Source: Sphingomonas profundi (GTDB taxonomy: Bacteria > Pseudomonadota > Alphaproteobacteria > Sphingomonadales > Sphingomonadaceae). Taken from it: DNA of 64,000 bases. Positions 34,724-42,845 of this stretch are shown here, one piece after another. Under the pieces are notes generated by a model that was given only the letters and a program-made list of their open reading frames with translations, made no database searches and was not told the origin of the DNA. Positions within the stretch are counted from its first letter, which is position 1, and the number at the start of each line of letters is the position of its first letter. The stretch spans positions 3,100,001-3,164,000 of the forward strand of contig NZ_CP046535.1 of assembly GCF_009739515.1 (NCBI RefSeq), in the 5' to 3' direction. The position numbers were made by a program, and so were the translations under genes.

Positions 34724-36004
34724 TTGCGGTACTTAGACGGACATCCGGCCACGGAGCGTGGGCAGGCGTGGCGACTCGGTCGGCCCGCGCGCCGCGAGGC
34801 GTGTGGCATAATCACCTTCGCCCTCGCCACGCTGGCATGCACTGCGCCGGCGGCGGCACAGACGCGATCGGCGCGATCGCCGCTCGTCACCGCGATCGCC
34901 GGCAATACCGAACGCTTCGTCCTGGCGCCCGACATCTCCGCGACCTACGACACCAACGTGTTGCGGGCGAGCGACGCGCGCCTCGCCGGATCCAAGGACA
35001 ATATCCGCGTCGATCCCGGCGTGGCGGTGCGGCTGAACCGCATCTTCGGGCGCACGCGGGTGTCGCTTGCCGGGCGTGCGGGCTATGATTTCAACAGCCG
35101 TTTCAAGCAGTTGAACAACGCCCGGATCGATCTTGGCACCGGGATAGATACCGGCGTTGGTTCTCTCTGCCATATCGGCGGAGACGCGCGGGTGCAGATC
35201 CAGCAGTTCGAGCTCGACGAGCTCGACGTCAACCAGGGCGGCTCGCTCCACATCCAGACCTATGGGGTCGATGCCGGCTGCGATCGGCCGGCGGGCATAT
35301 CGCCGCTCGGCAGCGTCGCCTATCGCAAGCTGAGCAGCGACCGGCGCGCGCTGTTCAACTACGACGTGCTGACCTACACGGCCGGCTTGGCCTATGCGCG
35401 GCCGAGCCTGGGCGAACTGACGCTGACGGGCAGCCGATCGAAGATCGACCGCTACAACATCGCGCAGGTGCTCGGCTTCGAGGACAATACGGTGACGGAC
35501 CGGATCGAGCTGGCGCTCTCCCGATCGGTGTCGCCGCGGCTGCGCGGGCGGCTCGGCGGCGGCTACCTGCACGCCAACCCCCGCCGGCCGGGCGTGCCCT
35601 CGTTCGGCGGATTCTCGTTCGACGGCGAGATCACCTACCTGCCGATCCCGCGCTTCGCCGTGCTCGCATCCGCCTCGCGCGATGCGCAGAGCCAGGCCGG
35701 GTTCAACGCATCCTATACGATCGTCGACAGCTATCTGGCGCGGGTGAGCTACACGATCACGCAGCGCAGCGCGGTGGATGCGACGTTCACGCAGACCCGC
35801 CGTCGCTTCCGCGGCGAGGATCCGCGCCTCAGCATCGCGCGTGGCGGCGATCTTACGCGCAACATCTCCGCCGGCTACACGCTCGACATCCGCCAGACGC
35901 TGCGCGCCGGCGTGCGCGTGGGCCATCGCTGGCGGGACAGCCAGAATTCCCTGTTCGACTATGATTCGACGAGTGTCACCGTGTCACTCGGCGCGCGCTT
36001 CTGA
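34724..36004 (+). CDS. Outer-membrane beta-barrel protein of the EPS locus
   Basis: A 426-residue protein with a signal peptide (GIITFALATLACTAPAAAQ) and then alternating hydrophobic/polar strands ending in an aromatic residue (TSVTVSLGARF), the classic last strand of an outer-membrane barrel. It resembles the BBP2/EpsL group of putative barrels found beside EPS export genes. The start at a TTG (34724) is favoured because upstream residues are not signal-like. It sits 14 bases upstream of the GumB/Wza gene, suggesting joint roles in export or surface retention. Confidence 0.8.
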   Translation: MRYLDGHPATERGQAWRLGRPARREACGIITFALATLACTAPAAAQTRSARSPLVTAIAGNTERFVLAPDISATYDTNVLRASDARLAGSKDNIRVDPGVAVRLNRIFGRTRVSLAGRAGYDFNSRFKQLNNARIDLGTGIDTGVGSLCHIGGDARVQIQQFELDELDVNQGGSLHIQTYGVDAGCDRPAGISPLGSVAYRKLSSDRRALFNYDVLTYTAGLAYARPSLGELTLTGSRSKIDRYNIAQVLGFEDNTVTDRIELALSRSVSPRLRGRLGGGYLHANPRRPGVPSFGGFSFDGEITYLPIPRFAVLASASRDAQSQAGFNASYTIVDSYLARVSYTITQRSAVDATFTQTRRRFRGEDPRLSIARGGDLTRNISAGYTLDIRQTLRAGVRVGHRWRDSQNSLFDYDSTSVTVSLGARF

Positions 36005-36018
36005 TCTGGGTGGACAAG

Positions 36019-36888
36019 ATGATGCACTTCAATGTTCGCGTCGCGGTTTCGGCACTCATGCTGTGCGCCGGCACCGGCCAGGTGGCCGCCCAGGTCGCCT
36101 CCGCCCCGGCCATGCCCGCCCCGCCCGCCGCGATGCGACCCGGCGACGGCTACGTGCTGGGCGTGAACGACGAGGTGGAGGTGACGGTGTTCACCTCGCC
36201 GCAGAACCAGGTGGTGCGCACCCGCATCAAGGAGGACGGCACGATCAGCCTACCCTTCATCGGCACAATCACCGCGCGGGACCGTACCGCGCGGCAGCTC
36301 TCCGCCGATATCGCCACTGCGCTGCGGACCGGCGGCTTCTTCACCAAGCCTGTCGTCAGCGTCGATGTGACGCAATATGTCAGCAACTCCATCACCGTGT
36401 TCGGCGAGGTGAATGCGTCGGGCGTCTATCCGCTGGACCGGCCGATGTCGATCGGGATGATGATCGCCCGCGCAGGCGGCGTGCGCAACGGCGGAGCCGA
36501 CTACGCGATCGTGCGGCGCGCGAACGACCCTGTCGAACATCGCGTGCAGCTTGCCGCGCTGAGCGGCGAGTGGAGCGGCAGCACGTCGCTTCTCGCCGGC
36601 GACGTCGTCTACGTGCCGGTCGCCCCGACGATCTACGTCTACGGGCAGGTGAACAGCCCCGGCTCGTTCCCGATTCTCACCGGCATGACGATCCGGCAGG
36701 CGCTGGCCCGCGCCGGCGGCCCGACCCTCGCCGGATCGGAGCGCAAGATCTCGATCTACCGCGCCGGCAAGACGATCAAGCAGAATCGATCTCGAGAGTG
36801 CGGTGCAGCCTGGCGACACGCTGTTCGTCCACGAACGGCTGTTTTAATAAGCGATCTTGTTACATTGGCGGTTTTCCGCGGTTTTTGA
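36019..36888 (+). CDS. GumB/Wza polysaccharide export protein, C-terminus frameshifted
   Basis: An outer-membrane export protein. A signal peptide (VSALMLCAGTGQVAAQ) leads into the poly-export domain (GYVLGVNDEVEVTVFTSPQN) and SLBB domains (ITVFGEVNASGVYPL, IYVYGQVNSPGSFPI). Family members end with a PGD-x-LFV-like strand. Here the open frame instead runs into unrelated residues after GKTIKQN. Shifting one base near 36783-36790 gives DLESAVQPGDTLFVHERLF and a TAA at 36845-36847, the expected ending. A one-base insertion is likely. The frame also opens at a GTG at 36010. Confidence 0.85.
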   Translation: MMHFNVRVAVSALMLCAGTGQVAAQVASAPAMPAPPAAMRPGDGYVLGVNDEVEVTVFTSPQNQVVRTRIKEDGTISLPFIGTITARDRTARQLSADIATALRTGGFFTKPVVSVDVTQYVSNSITVFGEVNASGVYPLDRPMSIGMMIARAGGVRNGGADYAIVRRANDPVEHRVQLAALSGEWSGSTSLLAGDVVYVPVAPTIYVYGQVNSPGSFPILTGMTIRQALARAGGPTLAGSERKISIYRAGKTIKQNRSRECGAAWRHAVRPRTAVLISDLVTLAVFRGF

Positions 36889-37055
36889 TCTTGGCTAGCG
36901 CTGGCGTGTTTTGTGGTGGGACAGTTTTGTCAACAAAAATTGCCTCCATCCCGGTTGCGCTGCGGCACGAAAATGGATAGTTAGGTGTTTGTAAACGATG
37001 TGAACGCGCCCGGCACGCGGGAATGCGAGATCGTCAATGTTGGGGGTGCGTACGT
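36889..37055. other. AT-richer gap before the first PEP-CTERM gene
   Basis: About 170 bases with several T- and A-rich stretches (for example around 36930-36950), unlike most spacers here. It probably contains the promoter of the PEP-CTERM gene. A GGGGGTGCG ribosome-site-like run precedes ATG 37056. No clear terminator hairpin was identified. Confidence 0.4.
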
Positions 37056-37724
37056 ATGTGGATCAAGGCAATCGGCATTAGCTTGGCAGCTTTCGTGGCG
37101 GCGGCGCAGCCTGCGTCCGCAGCGGTTCGTCTCGTTTCCGCGGCCGTAACGGGCGCCAGCGGCACGGTCTGGAATACCAACAACACCGACACGTTCTATA
37201 CCCTGTTCCTGCAGAGCCCGGTCGGCACCTCGCTCAACCCGAACGACGATTATTCGCCGTTCAGCCTGAGCACGGGTTCCAACAACTTCCTGAGCGTCGG
37301 CGACGGCTTCCCGACCGGAGCGGCGACGAACCCGGCGATCAACTCCGATCTCGTCTACACGATGACGCTGAACCTCGACAACGGTATGGGCGGCGCCATC
37401 AAGACGCTGACCGGCGACTACAACACGGTCACCAACACCTTTACCTCGACCAGTGGGCCGGCTCGCTTCTTCGGTCGCGACTATACGCTCGATGGCTTCA
37501 ACTATAACCGCGGCCGCTCCAACCTCGTCGGCGCCTACTCGGTCGCGTCGCGTGTGAACCCGGTGGGTCCGGGCTCGACGCAGGATTATCTCGGCGACTT
37601 CAACGTTGCGTCCGTGGCCGTCGTGCCGGAATCGAGCACGTGGGCGATGATGATCGGCGGCTTCGGCTTCATCGGTGGCGCGCTGCGTCGTCGTCGCGGC
37701 CTGGCCTCGCTCGCGACCGCCTGA
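37056..37724 (+). CDS. PEP-CTERM-like exosortase substrate 1 (PES-x-TWA variant)
   Basis: A 222-residue secreted protein. A signal peptide (IGISLAAFVAAAQPASAA) precedes a serine/asparagine/threonine-rich, beta-type body. The C-terminus has the tripartite sorting signal: VPESSTWAMMIGGFGFIGG then a basic cluster RRRRG. The usual PEPxxWA motif here reads PESSTWA, with serine in the third position. It should be cut and anchored by the exosortase encoded 3.8 kb downstream. A strong hairpin terminator follows the gene. The biological role of the body is unknown. Confidence 0.88.
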   Translation: MWIKAIGISLAAFVAAAQPASAAVRLVSAAVTGASGTVWNTNNTDTFYTLFLQSPVGTSLNPNDDYSPFSLSTGSNNFLSVGDGFPTGAATNPAINSDLVYTMTLNLDNGMGGAIKTLTGDYNTVTNTFTSTSGPARFFGRDYTLDGFNYNRGRSNLVGAYSVASRVNPVGPGSTQDYLGDFNVASVAVVPESSTWAMMIGGFGFIGGALRRRRGLASLATA

Positions 37725-37775
37725 ACGATTGGTACAGGCGGACGCTTGGTCTGCCTGTCTTTCCGGGTGTGAAAG

Positions 37776-37809
37776 CAGCCCTCCGCGCGAGCGGGGGGCT
37801 GTTTTCTTT
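37776..37809 (+). terminator. Intrinsic terminator with GNRA loop
   Basis: CAGCCCTCCGC and GCGGGGGGCTG form an 11-bp stem with one T-G wobble closed by a GCGA tetraloop, followed at once by TTTTCTTT. It lies about 50 bases after the PEP-CTERM stop, and is the clearest Rho-independent terminator in the window. Confidence 0.85.
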
Positions 37810-37889
37810 GTCGCCTCGGCGATGGCCGACATGTCCCCGGTGGCACCTAACCGCTTTACATTCGGCGAGCGGCCGAAGATGTTCACTCG

Positions 37890-38801
37890 ATGAAGTCTTC
37901 GATATCGACTGGATCCGGGGCCGATGCTCCGGCGGATCGACGCAAGCGCGCCCGCCTCATAGTCCTGCTGGCCTGCGGCTGGGCCGCCTTCGTGGCGCTG
38001 CTGTTCCTGTGGCAGGCCGTCAGCTATCGCGGGCTGATCGTCTTTCTGGCCGAACAGCAGTTCAACCTGTTCGGGCGCTATTACCCTCTCCTCAGCTATC
38101 TGATCCTCACCCTGCTGTTCGGCTCGCCGATCTTCTTCTTCGTGCGCGGTCGGCTGTGGGAGCCGGAGGCGGTCGCCAGTCACGCCACCGCCGCCGTCAA
38201 TCTGCTGATGGGCTTGCGTCGCTTCATGCGCGCCATGTTCATCGCCGCCGCCTTGTGCGTCCTGGGCGCGGCGGTCGCCGCCCTGTCGATGCTCACACTG
38301 CCGGACATGAGCGGACCGGTTCAGACCGTGGATGTCGCCGCGCAGCCGCTGGAGGTTCACGAGGGGGCGACGCTGCTGCGCGGCAACATCGTCTACATGC
38401 GGACGGCTGCCCTGACGGAGGATCTGTGGACCGCCCGGCGGGAGACGCGCTTCGCTCCGGTCGTCGCCGACGCGAGCGGACGCACGATCCGCTACTTCGT
38501 GGAACTGCGGCAGGACGAAATGGTCGTGGCCGGGCGCCCGCTGGAAACGCGGCGCGGCATACTCCGCCGCGACGGTCTGCCGGGCGAGCTGCGGCAATTG
38601 TTCCGCTATGCCGGCTACATAGTGCCGGAGCCGCACTATGTGCTCTATGCGAGCGAGGGGTCGCTGCGCTGGGGGCGTACGGTCGTGGCGTCCAATCTCG
38701 CGATCGCCGCATTATTCTTCGTGCTGCTCGGTCTCTGGCAGCTTTTCGTGCTGCATCGCACCACCCGCAGACTGGACGGCGACGCGCCGGCATCGGCGTA
38801 A
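37890..38801 (+). CDS. Multi-pass membrane protein of unknown function
   Basis: A 303-residue protein with three N-terminal membrane helices (about 24-46, 65-85, 112-135), a 125-residue non-membrane domain (from MSGPVQTVDVAAQPLEV) and a fourth helix near the C-terminus (NLAIAALFFVLLGLWQLFVL). The topology places the domain outside the cytoplasm if the basic N-terminus is inside. I do not recognise the family. It lies between the first PEP-CTERM gene and the retropepsin gene on the same strand, so a role in the sorting or export module is possible. Confidence 0.7.
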   Translation: MKSSISTGSGADAPADRRKRARLIVLLACGWAAFVALLFLWQAVSYRGLIVFLAEQQFNLFGRYYPLLSYLILTLLFGSPIFFFVRGRLWEPEAVASHATAAVNLLMGLRRFMRAMFIAAALCVLGAAVAALSMLTLPDMSGPVQTVDVAAQPLEVHEGATLLRGNIVYMRTAALTEDLWTARRETRFAPVVADASGRTIRYFVELRQDEMVVAGRPLETRRGILRRDGLPGELRQLFRYAGYIVPEPHYVLYASEGSLRWGRTVVASNLAIAALFFVLLGLWQLFVLHRTTRRLDGDAPASA

Positions 38802-38909
38802 GCGGAACGAACCGTCCCGATCCGCAGTGGGCGAGAACATTCGTTCGTCAAGGCCGGATTAAGCCTGCCTGCAAGGATGGCCTTCAGGCGGATCCGGCAT
38901 AGCGGGGGC

Positions 38910-39413
38910 ATGGCAAAGCTTCCCGTCCTCACATCCGCCTGCCTCGTCACGGCGTTCCTGTTCTCGGGCGATCCCGGCCTGGCGGATCTGCTGCCCGGCC
39001 AGCGCCGGGCGGTCGACACGACCGTCGCCGGCGAAATCCAGGCCGCCCCGCCCCGCCCCATCGCGGAGGTGAACCGCAGCGGGGACGGGCTGTTCTACGT
39101 CAACGCGCTCGTCAACGGCACGCCGGTGCGCTTCCTGATCGATACGGGCGCGAGCGTCACCATCCTCCGCCGGGCGGACGCCAGGCGCGCCGGCGTGGCG
39201 CTGCACGGCCCGCGCGGGCGCATCGGCACCGCGGCCGGCGCCACCGCCATGCGGTGGTCGCACGCGAGGAGCCTGCGGATCGGCCGACACGAGGTGCGGG
39301 ATCTGGACACGCTGGTCGTCGATCGTGGATTGCCGGTCTCGTTGCTCGGCCAGAACATGCTCACGAAGCTCGGCTCCGTGACGATCAACGGCAACCAGCT
39401 CCACCTCAGCTAA
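38910..39413 (+). CDS. Retropepsin-like aspartic protease
   Basis: A 167-residue protein of clan AA. An N-terminal hydrophobic segment (LTSACLVTAFLFSG) suggests export or anchoring. The single active-site motif is VRFLIDTGASVTIL, with a downstream hydrophobic-hydrophobic-Gly pattern in VSLLGQNMLTKLG. Family members dimerise to make the catalytic pair. Start 38910 has GCGGGGG just upstream. Its place among exosortase genes raises the possibility that it processes surface or periplasmic proteins of this module; this is inference. Confidence 0.85.
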   Translation: MAKLPVLTSACLVTAFLFSGDPGLADLLPGQRRAVDTTVAGEIQAAPPRPIAEVNRSGDGLFYVNALVNGTPVRFLIDTGASVTILRRADARRAGVALHGPRGRIGTAAGATAMRWSHARSLRIGRHEVRDLDTLVVDRGLPVSLLGQNMLTKLGSVTINGNQLHLS

Positions 39414-40060
39414 GGGTGCAGGGTCTCTCGAGGGCTGCGCGTGGGCCTGCCCCGTCGACCGCGCCGCAGCGCGATCGCGAGCATGGCGAAGCCGCCGATC
39501 AGCATCGCCCAGGTTCCCGGCTCCGGCACGGGTGGAACCACCGTTCCGCCGCCGCCCGGATTGTTGCCGCCGCCGCCGGGAAGCGTACCGCCACCCCCCG
39601 GAAGCGTCCCGCCACCGCCCGGCCCCGCAGGCGCGTTCGGCGTGACGAGGCTGCCGCCGTTATTTCCCGCGACGAGGGGACCATTCGGCCCGCCGAACCC
39701 GCCCGGAAGCGGACCAACGGCGCCGATGGGATCGGCGAACGCCAGCAGCGGCCCGTCCGCGCCCGGCCCACCAACTCCCGGCACACCACCCACCGGACCA
39801 CCCACGGGGCCCGGACCGCCAACACCACGGCCACCGCCCACGCCACCGCCACGTCCGCCGCGACCGGGGAAGCTGACGACGGACGGAAGCACCTGCGCCA
39901 CGAACGCACCCGGCAGCGCACCCGGCCCTTGCGTCAGGAACAAAGCCCGCTCGTTCCGCGCTTCCAGCCCTACCCCAAGCGTGGCTGCCACCAGCAGGGC
40001 GACACCGGCCACCCGCCGGTTGCGCAGTACGGCCTGCAGGTCTGACGGAGTGGCACTCAT
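39410..40060 (-). CDS. Glycine/proline-rich PEP-CTERM protein (substrate 2)
   Basis: A 216-residue protein with an N-terminal hydrophobic segment (VAGVALLVAATLGVGL), a long Gly/Pro-rich body containing imperfect TLPGGGG-type repeats, and a canonical C-terminal signal VPEPGTWAMLIGGFAMLAIA followed by basic residues (LRRGRRGR). This is the PEPxxWA type. It is on the opposite strand to the rest of the module and converges with the retropepsin gene, overlapping its stop by 4 bases. Confidence 0.88.
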   Translation of the reverse strand: MSATPSDLQAVLRNRRVAGVALLVAATLGVGLEARNERALFLTQGPGALPGAFVAQVLPSVVSFPGRGGRGGGVGGGRGVGGPGPVGGPVGGVPGVGGPGADGPLLAFADPIGAVGPLPGGFGGPNGPLVAGNNGGSLVTPNAPAGPGGGGTLPGGGGTLPGGGGNNPGGGGTVVPPVPEPGTWAMLIGGFAMLAIALRRGRRGRPTRSPRETLHP

Positions 40061-40161
40061 GCAAGATAACCTTCATGAATTGCGGGCCAAGATCAAGCGC
40101 GTTATGCGATACACATGAGACACCGCTTCGGTTGCAAACCGCCTTTTTCCCGCGATTTTGC

Positions 40162-40809
40162 ATGGCGTTGAACGTTAACGATCCGCGCCGGATCGTCGTC
40201 GCGGCGGGGCTGGCCGCCTTTGCCGCCGGATGCTCCTCCGCCCCGGCGCCGCTAGACGACTCGGACAAAATCGTGCGCGCGACGATCCGGCTGCTGGCAT
40301 CGGAGGCAAATACCGTCTGCGTGGACCGGACGACGAGCGGCAAGCCGCTGGAGATCTTCGCCAACATGGCGAGCGGCCCGCCCGAGGTGCGGCACCTCGT
40401 TGGATGGAGCCCGCCGCGCCCGCTCGGCGCGCCGGTGCAGCAGGTGTCCCGCGGCGATGCGCTCACGCCGATGTCCACCCGCCTCGCGGAGCCCGGTGGC
40501 GACGGCGCGCGCCTGCCGCCGCTGGAACAGTTCCGCCTGAACGGCGCGGCGCGCGCGCTGATGCGCCAGCGCGTGCTGGATGCGGTCACGGTCCGTCCCG
40601 AATGGGCGCCGCGCGTCGTGGCCCGCCCGTGGCTGGTCAACCGTTTCGATCCCGGCTGCGCGCCGCGCTACGTGGTGTCGCCGCCGGTGCGCGCGCGCGA
40701 GTTCGCCTTCGTCACCGTGAAGGCGGATCATTGGGGCGTCACCTACGCGCTCTCGCCGGTGGCGGGGGACTGGCGCCCGGTGGCGGAATGGAGCCGCTGG
40801 CTCTACTAG
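40162..40809 (+). CDS. Lipoprotein of unknown function
   Basis: A 215-residue protein with a lipoprotein signal (IVVAAGLAAFAAGC). The mature part has two further cysteines (TVCVDRT and PGCAPRYVV) that could form a disulfide, and aromatic residues near the C-terminus (VAEWSRWLY). No enzymatic motif was recognised. It precedes the exosortase gene by 46 bases, in the same direction. Confidence 0.7.
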   Translation: MALNVNDPRRIVVAAGLAAFAAGCSSAPAPLDDSDKIVRATIRLLASEANTVCVDRTTSGKPLEIFANMASGPPEVRHLVGWSPPRPLGAPVQQVSRGDALTPMSTRLAEPGGDGARLPPLEQFRLNGAARALMRQRVLDAVTVRPEWAPRVVARPWLVNRFDPGCAPRYVVSPPVRAREFAFVTVKADHWGVTYALSPVAGDWRPVAEWSRWLY

Positions 40810-40855
40810 CGACGGCATCGCCCGCATCCCGCACTGTTGGTTCGTTAACCCGCCC

Positions 40856-41818
40856 ATGCTACAAAATGCCCGGGCGCTTCCGCCCTTGTTCGGGCGGCAT
40901 GGCATGGCATCAGGTGCGCGAGATACCACGGTGGCGGGGCTGCCGCCTCCACCGCGAAGCGGCATGGTTCCCGGTGGTCTGCGTGAGACGCTGGCCGCCA
41001 ACTGGCTGTTCGCGCTGGGCCTCGCCGCGCTCGTGCTGCCGACCTTCTACCGGCTAGCGAACTGGAGCTGGTCCGGCGACGCCGGCGGCCACGGCCCGAT
41101 CGTGCTGGCGACGGGCATATGGCTGATCTGGCGCGAGCGCGCGGTGCTGAGCCGGGGGGTGGCGCAGCGCTTCCTGCCCGTCGGCCTCGCGCTCTTCGCC
41201 GCGCTGGCCGTCTACATGGCCGGGCGCATCACGAGCGTGCTCGCGCTGGAATGCGGTGCGCTCTACGTGATCCTGCTGACCCTGGCCTATCTGCGTTACG
41301 GGCCGGCGGTGTGCCGCCATTTCTGGTTCCCATGCATCTACTTCCTGTTCCTCATCACCCCGCCGGAAAATTGGCTGGTGGTGGGCACGCAGCCGCTGAA
41401 GCTGGCGATCTCCGATCTCGCGGTAAGCACGCTCTCCGCCCTGGGGCTGCCCGTCGGCAGCACCGGCGTGAACATCCAGGTGGACAATTACCAGCTCCTC
41501 GTCGCCACCGCCTGCTCGGGGGTCAATTCGCTGATCGGCATCAGCGCGCTCAGCCTGTTCTACGTCTACGTCCGCCACGGCAGCGCACCGCGCTACGCCC
41601 TGCTGCTGACGGCGCTGATCCTGCCGATCGCGATGGTGGCGAACTTCCTGCGGATCGTGCTGCTGATCCTCATCACCCTGCAGTTCGGCGAGGCGGCGGG
41701 GCAGGGCGTCACGCACGATGCCGCCGGTATCTTCGTGTTCATGCTGTCCATGGTGCTGCTGATCGGGCTGGATGCGGTTCTGCACCCGCTCGTCTCCCGC
41801 TGGGGGTTCCGGCGATGA
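40856..41818 (+). CDS. Exosortase (EpsH family, probably XrtV type)
   Basis: An integral-membrane transpeptidase-like enzyme of 320 residues, about eight helices. The three conserved catalytic positions are visible: Cys in VATACSGVNSLIG, Arg in ANFLRIVLLI and His in GVTHDAAGIFVF. It cleaves PEP-CTERM proteins and links them to the cell surface. The two PEP-CTERM-like substrates in the window carry the WA-variant associated with alphaproteobacterial exosortases. The subtype V is my recollection of the family split and should be checked. Its stop overlaps the EpsI start by 4 bases. Confidence 0.9.
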   Translation: MLQNARALPPLFGRHGMASGARDTTVAGLPPPPRSGMVPGGLRETLAANWLFALGLAALVLPTFYRLANWSWSGDAGGHGPIVLATGIWLIWRERAVLSRGVAQRFLPVGLALFAALAVYMAGRITSVLALECGALYVILLTLAYLRYGPAVCRHFWFPCIYFLFLITPPENWLVVGTQPLKLAISDLAVSTLSALGLPVGSTGVNIQVDNYQLLVATACSGVNSLIGISALSLFYVYVRHGSAPRYALLLTALILPIAMVANFLRIVLLILITLQFGEAAGQGVTHDAAGIFVFMLSMVLLIGLDAVLHPLVSRWGFRR

Positions 41819-42543
41819 GCGGCGATCTCACCGCCACGGGCCAGCCGATGCCGCCGGCGGCTTTGCACCGGCGCGGCATGCTGCTGGGCGGGCTGTTCCT
41901 GGCGACAGCGGCGGCCACGTTCGCACGGCTGCCACGGACGCGGATCGAGGCCGTGCCCGAAGGCACGTTCGACGCGGTGGTGCCCGGCCATGTCGGCGCG
42001 TGGCGGGTCGGTGCCGGCGACACGTTCGTGCTGCCGCCGGAAGACACGCGCGACACCAGCAAGATCTACCAGAACCAGCTCACCCGCACCTATGGCGACG
42101 GCGTGAACGCGCCGGTGATGCTGGTGATCGCCTATGATCGGGCGCAGAGCGGGATGCTGATGATCCACCGCCCCGAATCATGTTATCCGGGTTCCGGCTT
42201 CACGATCACCGCGACGCGCGATGTCGCGCTCACCCTTCGTCCCGGGCTGCAGGCCAACGCCAAGTTCCTCTCCACCGAGCGCGGCGATCGGGTGGAGCAG
42301 GTGCTCTACTGGACGCGCATCGGCAACAGCTTCCCCCGCGACTGGGACGAGCAGAGATGGACGCTGGCCATGCAGAATGTCGCGGGGCTGGTGCCGGATG
42401 GCGCGCTCGTCCGCATGTCGATGATCGAGGCCAACGCCCAGCTGGCGCTCGCCACATTGACGCGCTTCGCCCAGACGCTGTTCGCCGTCTCCGGCGGCGA
42501 GGGCCGCGCCCTGCTCGGCGGGCCGCTCAGCGCGGCGGGCTGA
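41815..42543 (+). CDS. epsI: Exosortase-associated protein EpsI
   Basis: A 242-residue EpsI-domain protein (often fused to, or following, an exosortase). An N-terminal membrane helix (GMLLGGLFLATAAATFA) precedes a periplasmic domain with the family motif HRPESCYPGSGF and the preceding VMLVIAYDRAQSG. It overlaps the exosortase stop by 4 bases, so the two are co-translated. EpsI is thought to work with the exosortase in EPS-coupled protein sorting. Confidence 0.92.
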   Translation: MSGDLTATGQPMPPAALHRRGMLLGGLFLATAAATFARLPRTRIEAVPEGTFDAVVPGHVGAWRVGAGDTFVLPPEDTRDTSKIYQNQLTRTYGDGVNAPVMLVIAYDRAQSGMLMIHRPESCYPGSGFTITATRDVALTLRPGLQANAKFLSTERGDRVEQVLYWTRIGNSFPRDWDEQRWTLAMQNVAGLVPDGALVRMSMIEANAQLALATLTRFAQTLFAVSGGEGRALLGGPLSAAG

Positions 42544-42769
42544 ACGGGCGGAGGACGAAGTGAATATAGGCTAACGTACCGACGAGCGCGATGACGGCTG
42601 GAATGTGATAGCCGTGATTGCCCAGCCAGTTGCCGCCGGCGCATCCCAGTGCCGGCGGCAGATAGTGCCACATCGAATCAACCAGCGTATCGGCGGTCGA
42701 CCGCTGGAGGAGCAGGACCACCAGACCGGCGAAAACCGCCAGCGACAGCCAGTCATATATGGTTTCCAT
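42527..42769 (-). CDS. Small membrane protein accessory to the exosortase system
   Basis: An 80-residue protein with two hydrophobic helices (LSLAVFAGLVVLLLQ and IPAVIALVGTLAYIHFVL) around a loop HYLPPALGCAGGNWLGNHG. It lies opposite the epsI end (17-base overlap) and divergent from the epsD-like gene. Small proteins of this type recur next to sphingomonad exosortases and are annotated as XrtV sorting system accessory proteins; I rely on memory for that name. Confidence 0.7.
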   Translation of the reverse strand: METIYDWLSLAVFAGLVVLLLQRSTADTLVDSMWHYLPPALGCAGGNWLGNHGYHIPAVIALVGTLAYIHFVLRPFSPPR

Positions 42770-42845
42770 TCCAGTCTCCGATACGCATGGCGTGACAATG
42801 GCCGCGCGACCCGCTTACCGCAGTTCATTCAGAAAGGTCTTGCCC

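Noticed and set aside
36920-36960. Possible sigma-70 promoter before the first PEP-CTERM gene
   Set aside because: A TTGTCA is present, but there is no acceptable -10 at the right spacing, so I did not list a promoter.
39441-40118. Proline-rich forward ORF (PPPPGSVPPPPGS repeats)
   Set aside because: It is the complement of the Gly-rich PEP-CTERM gene on the reverse strand, which has a signal segment and sorting signal; the forward reading has neither.
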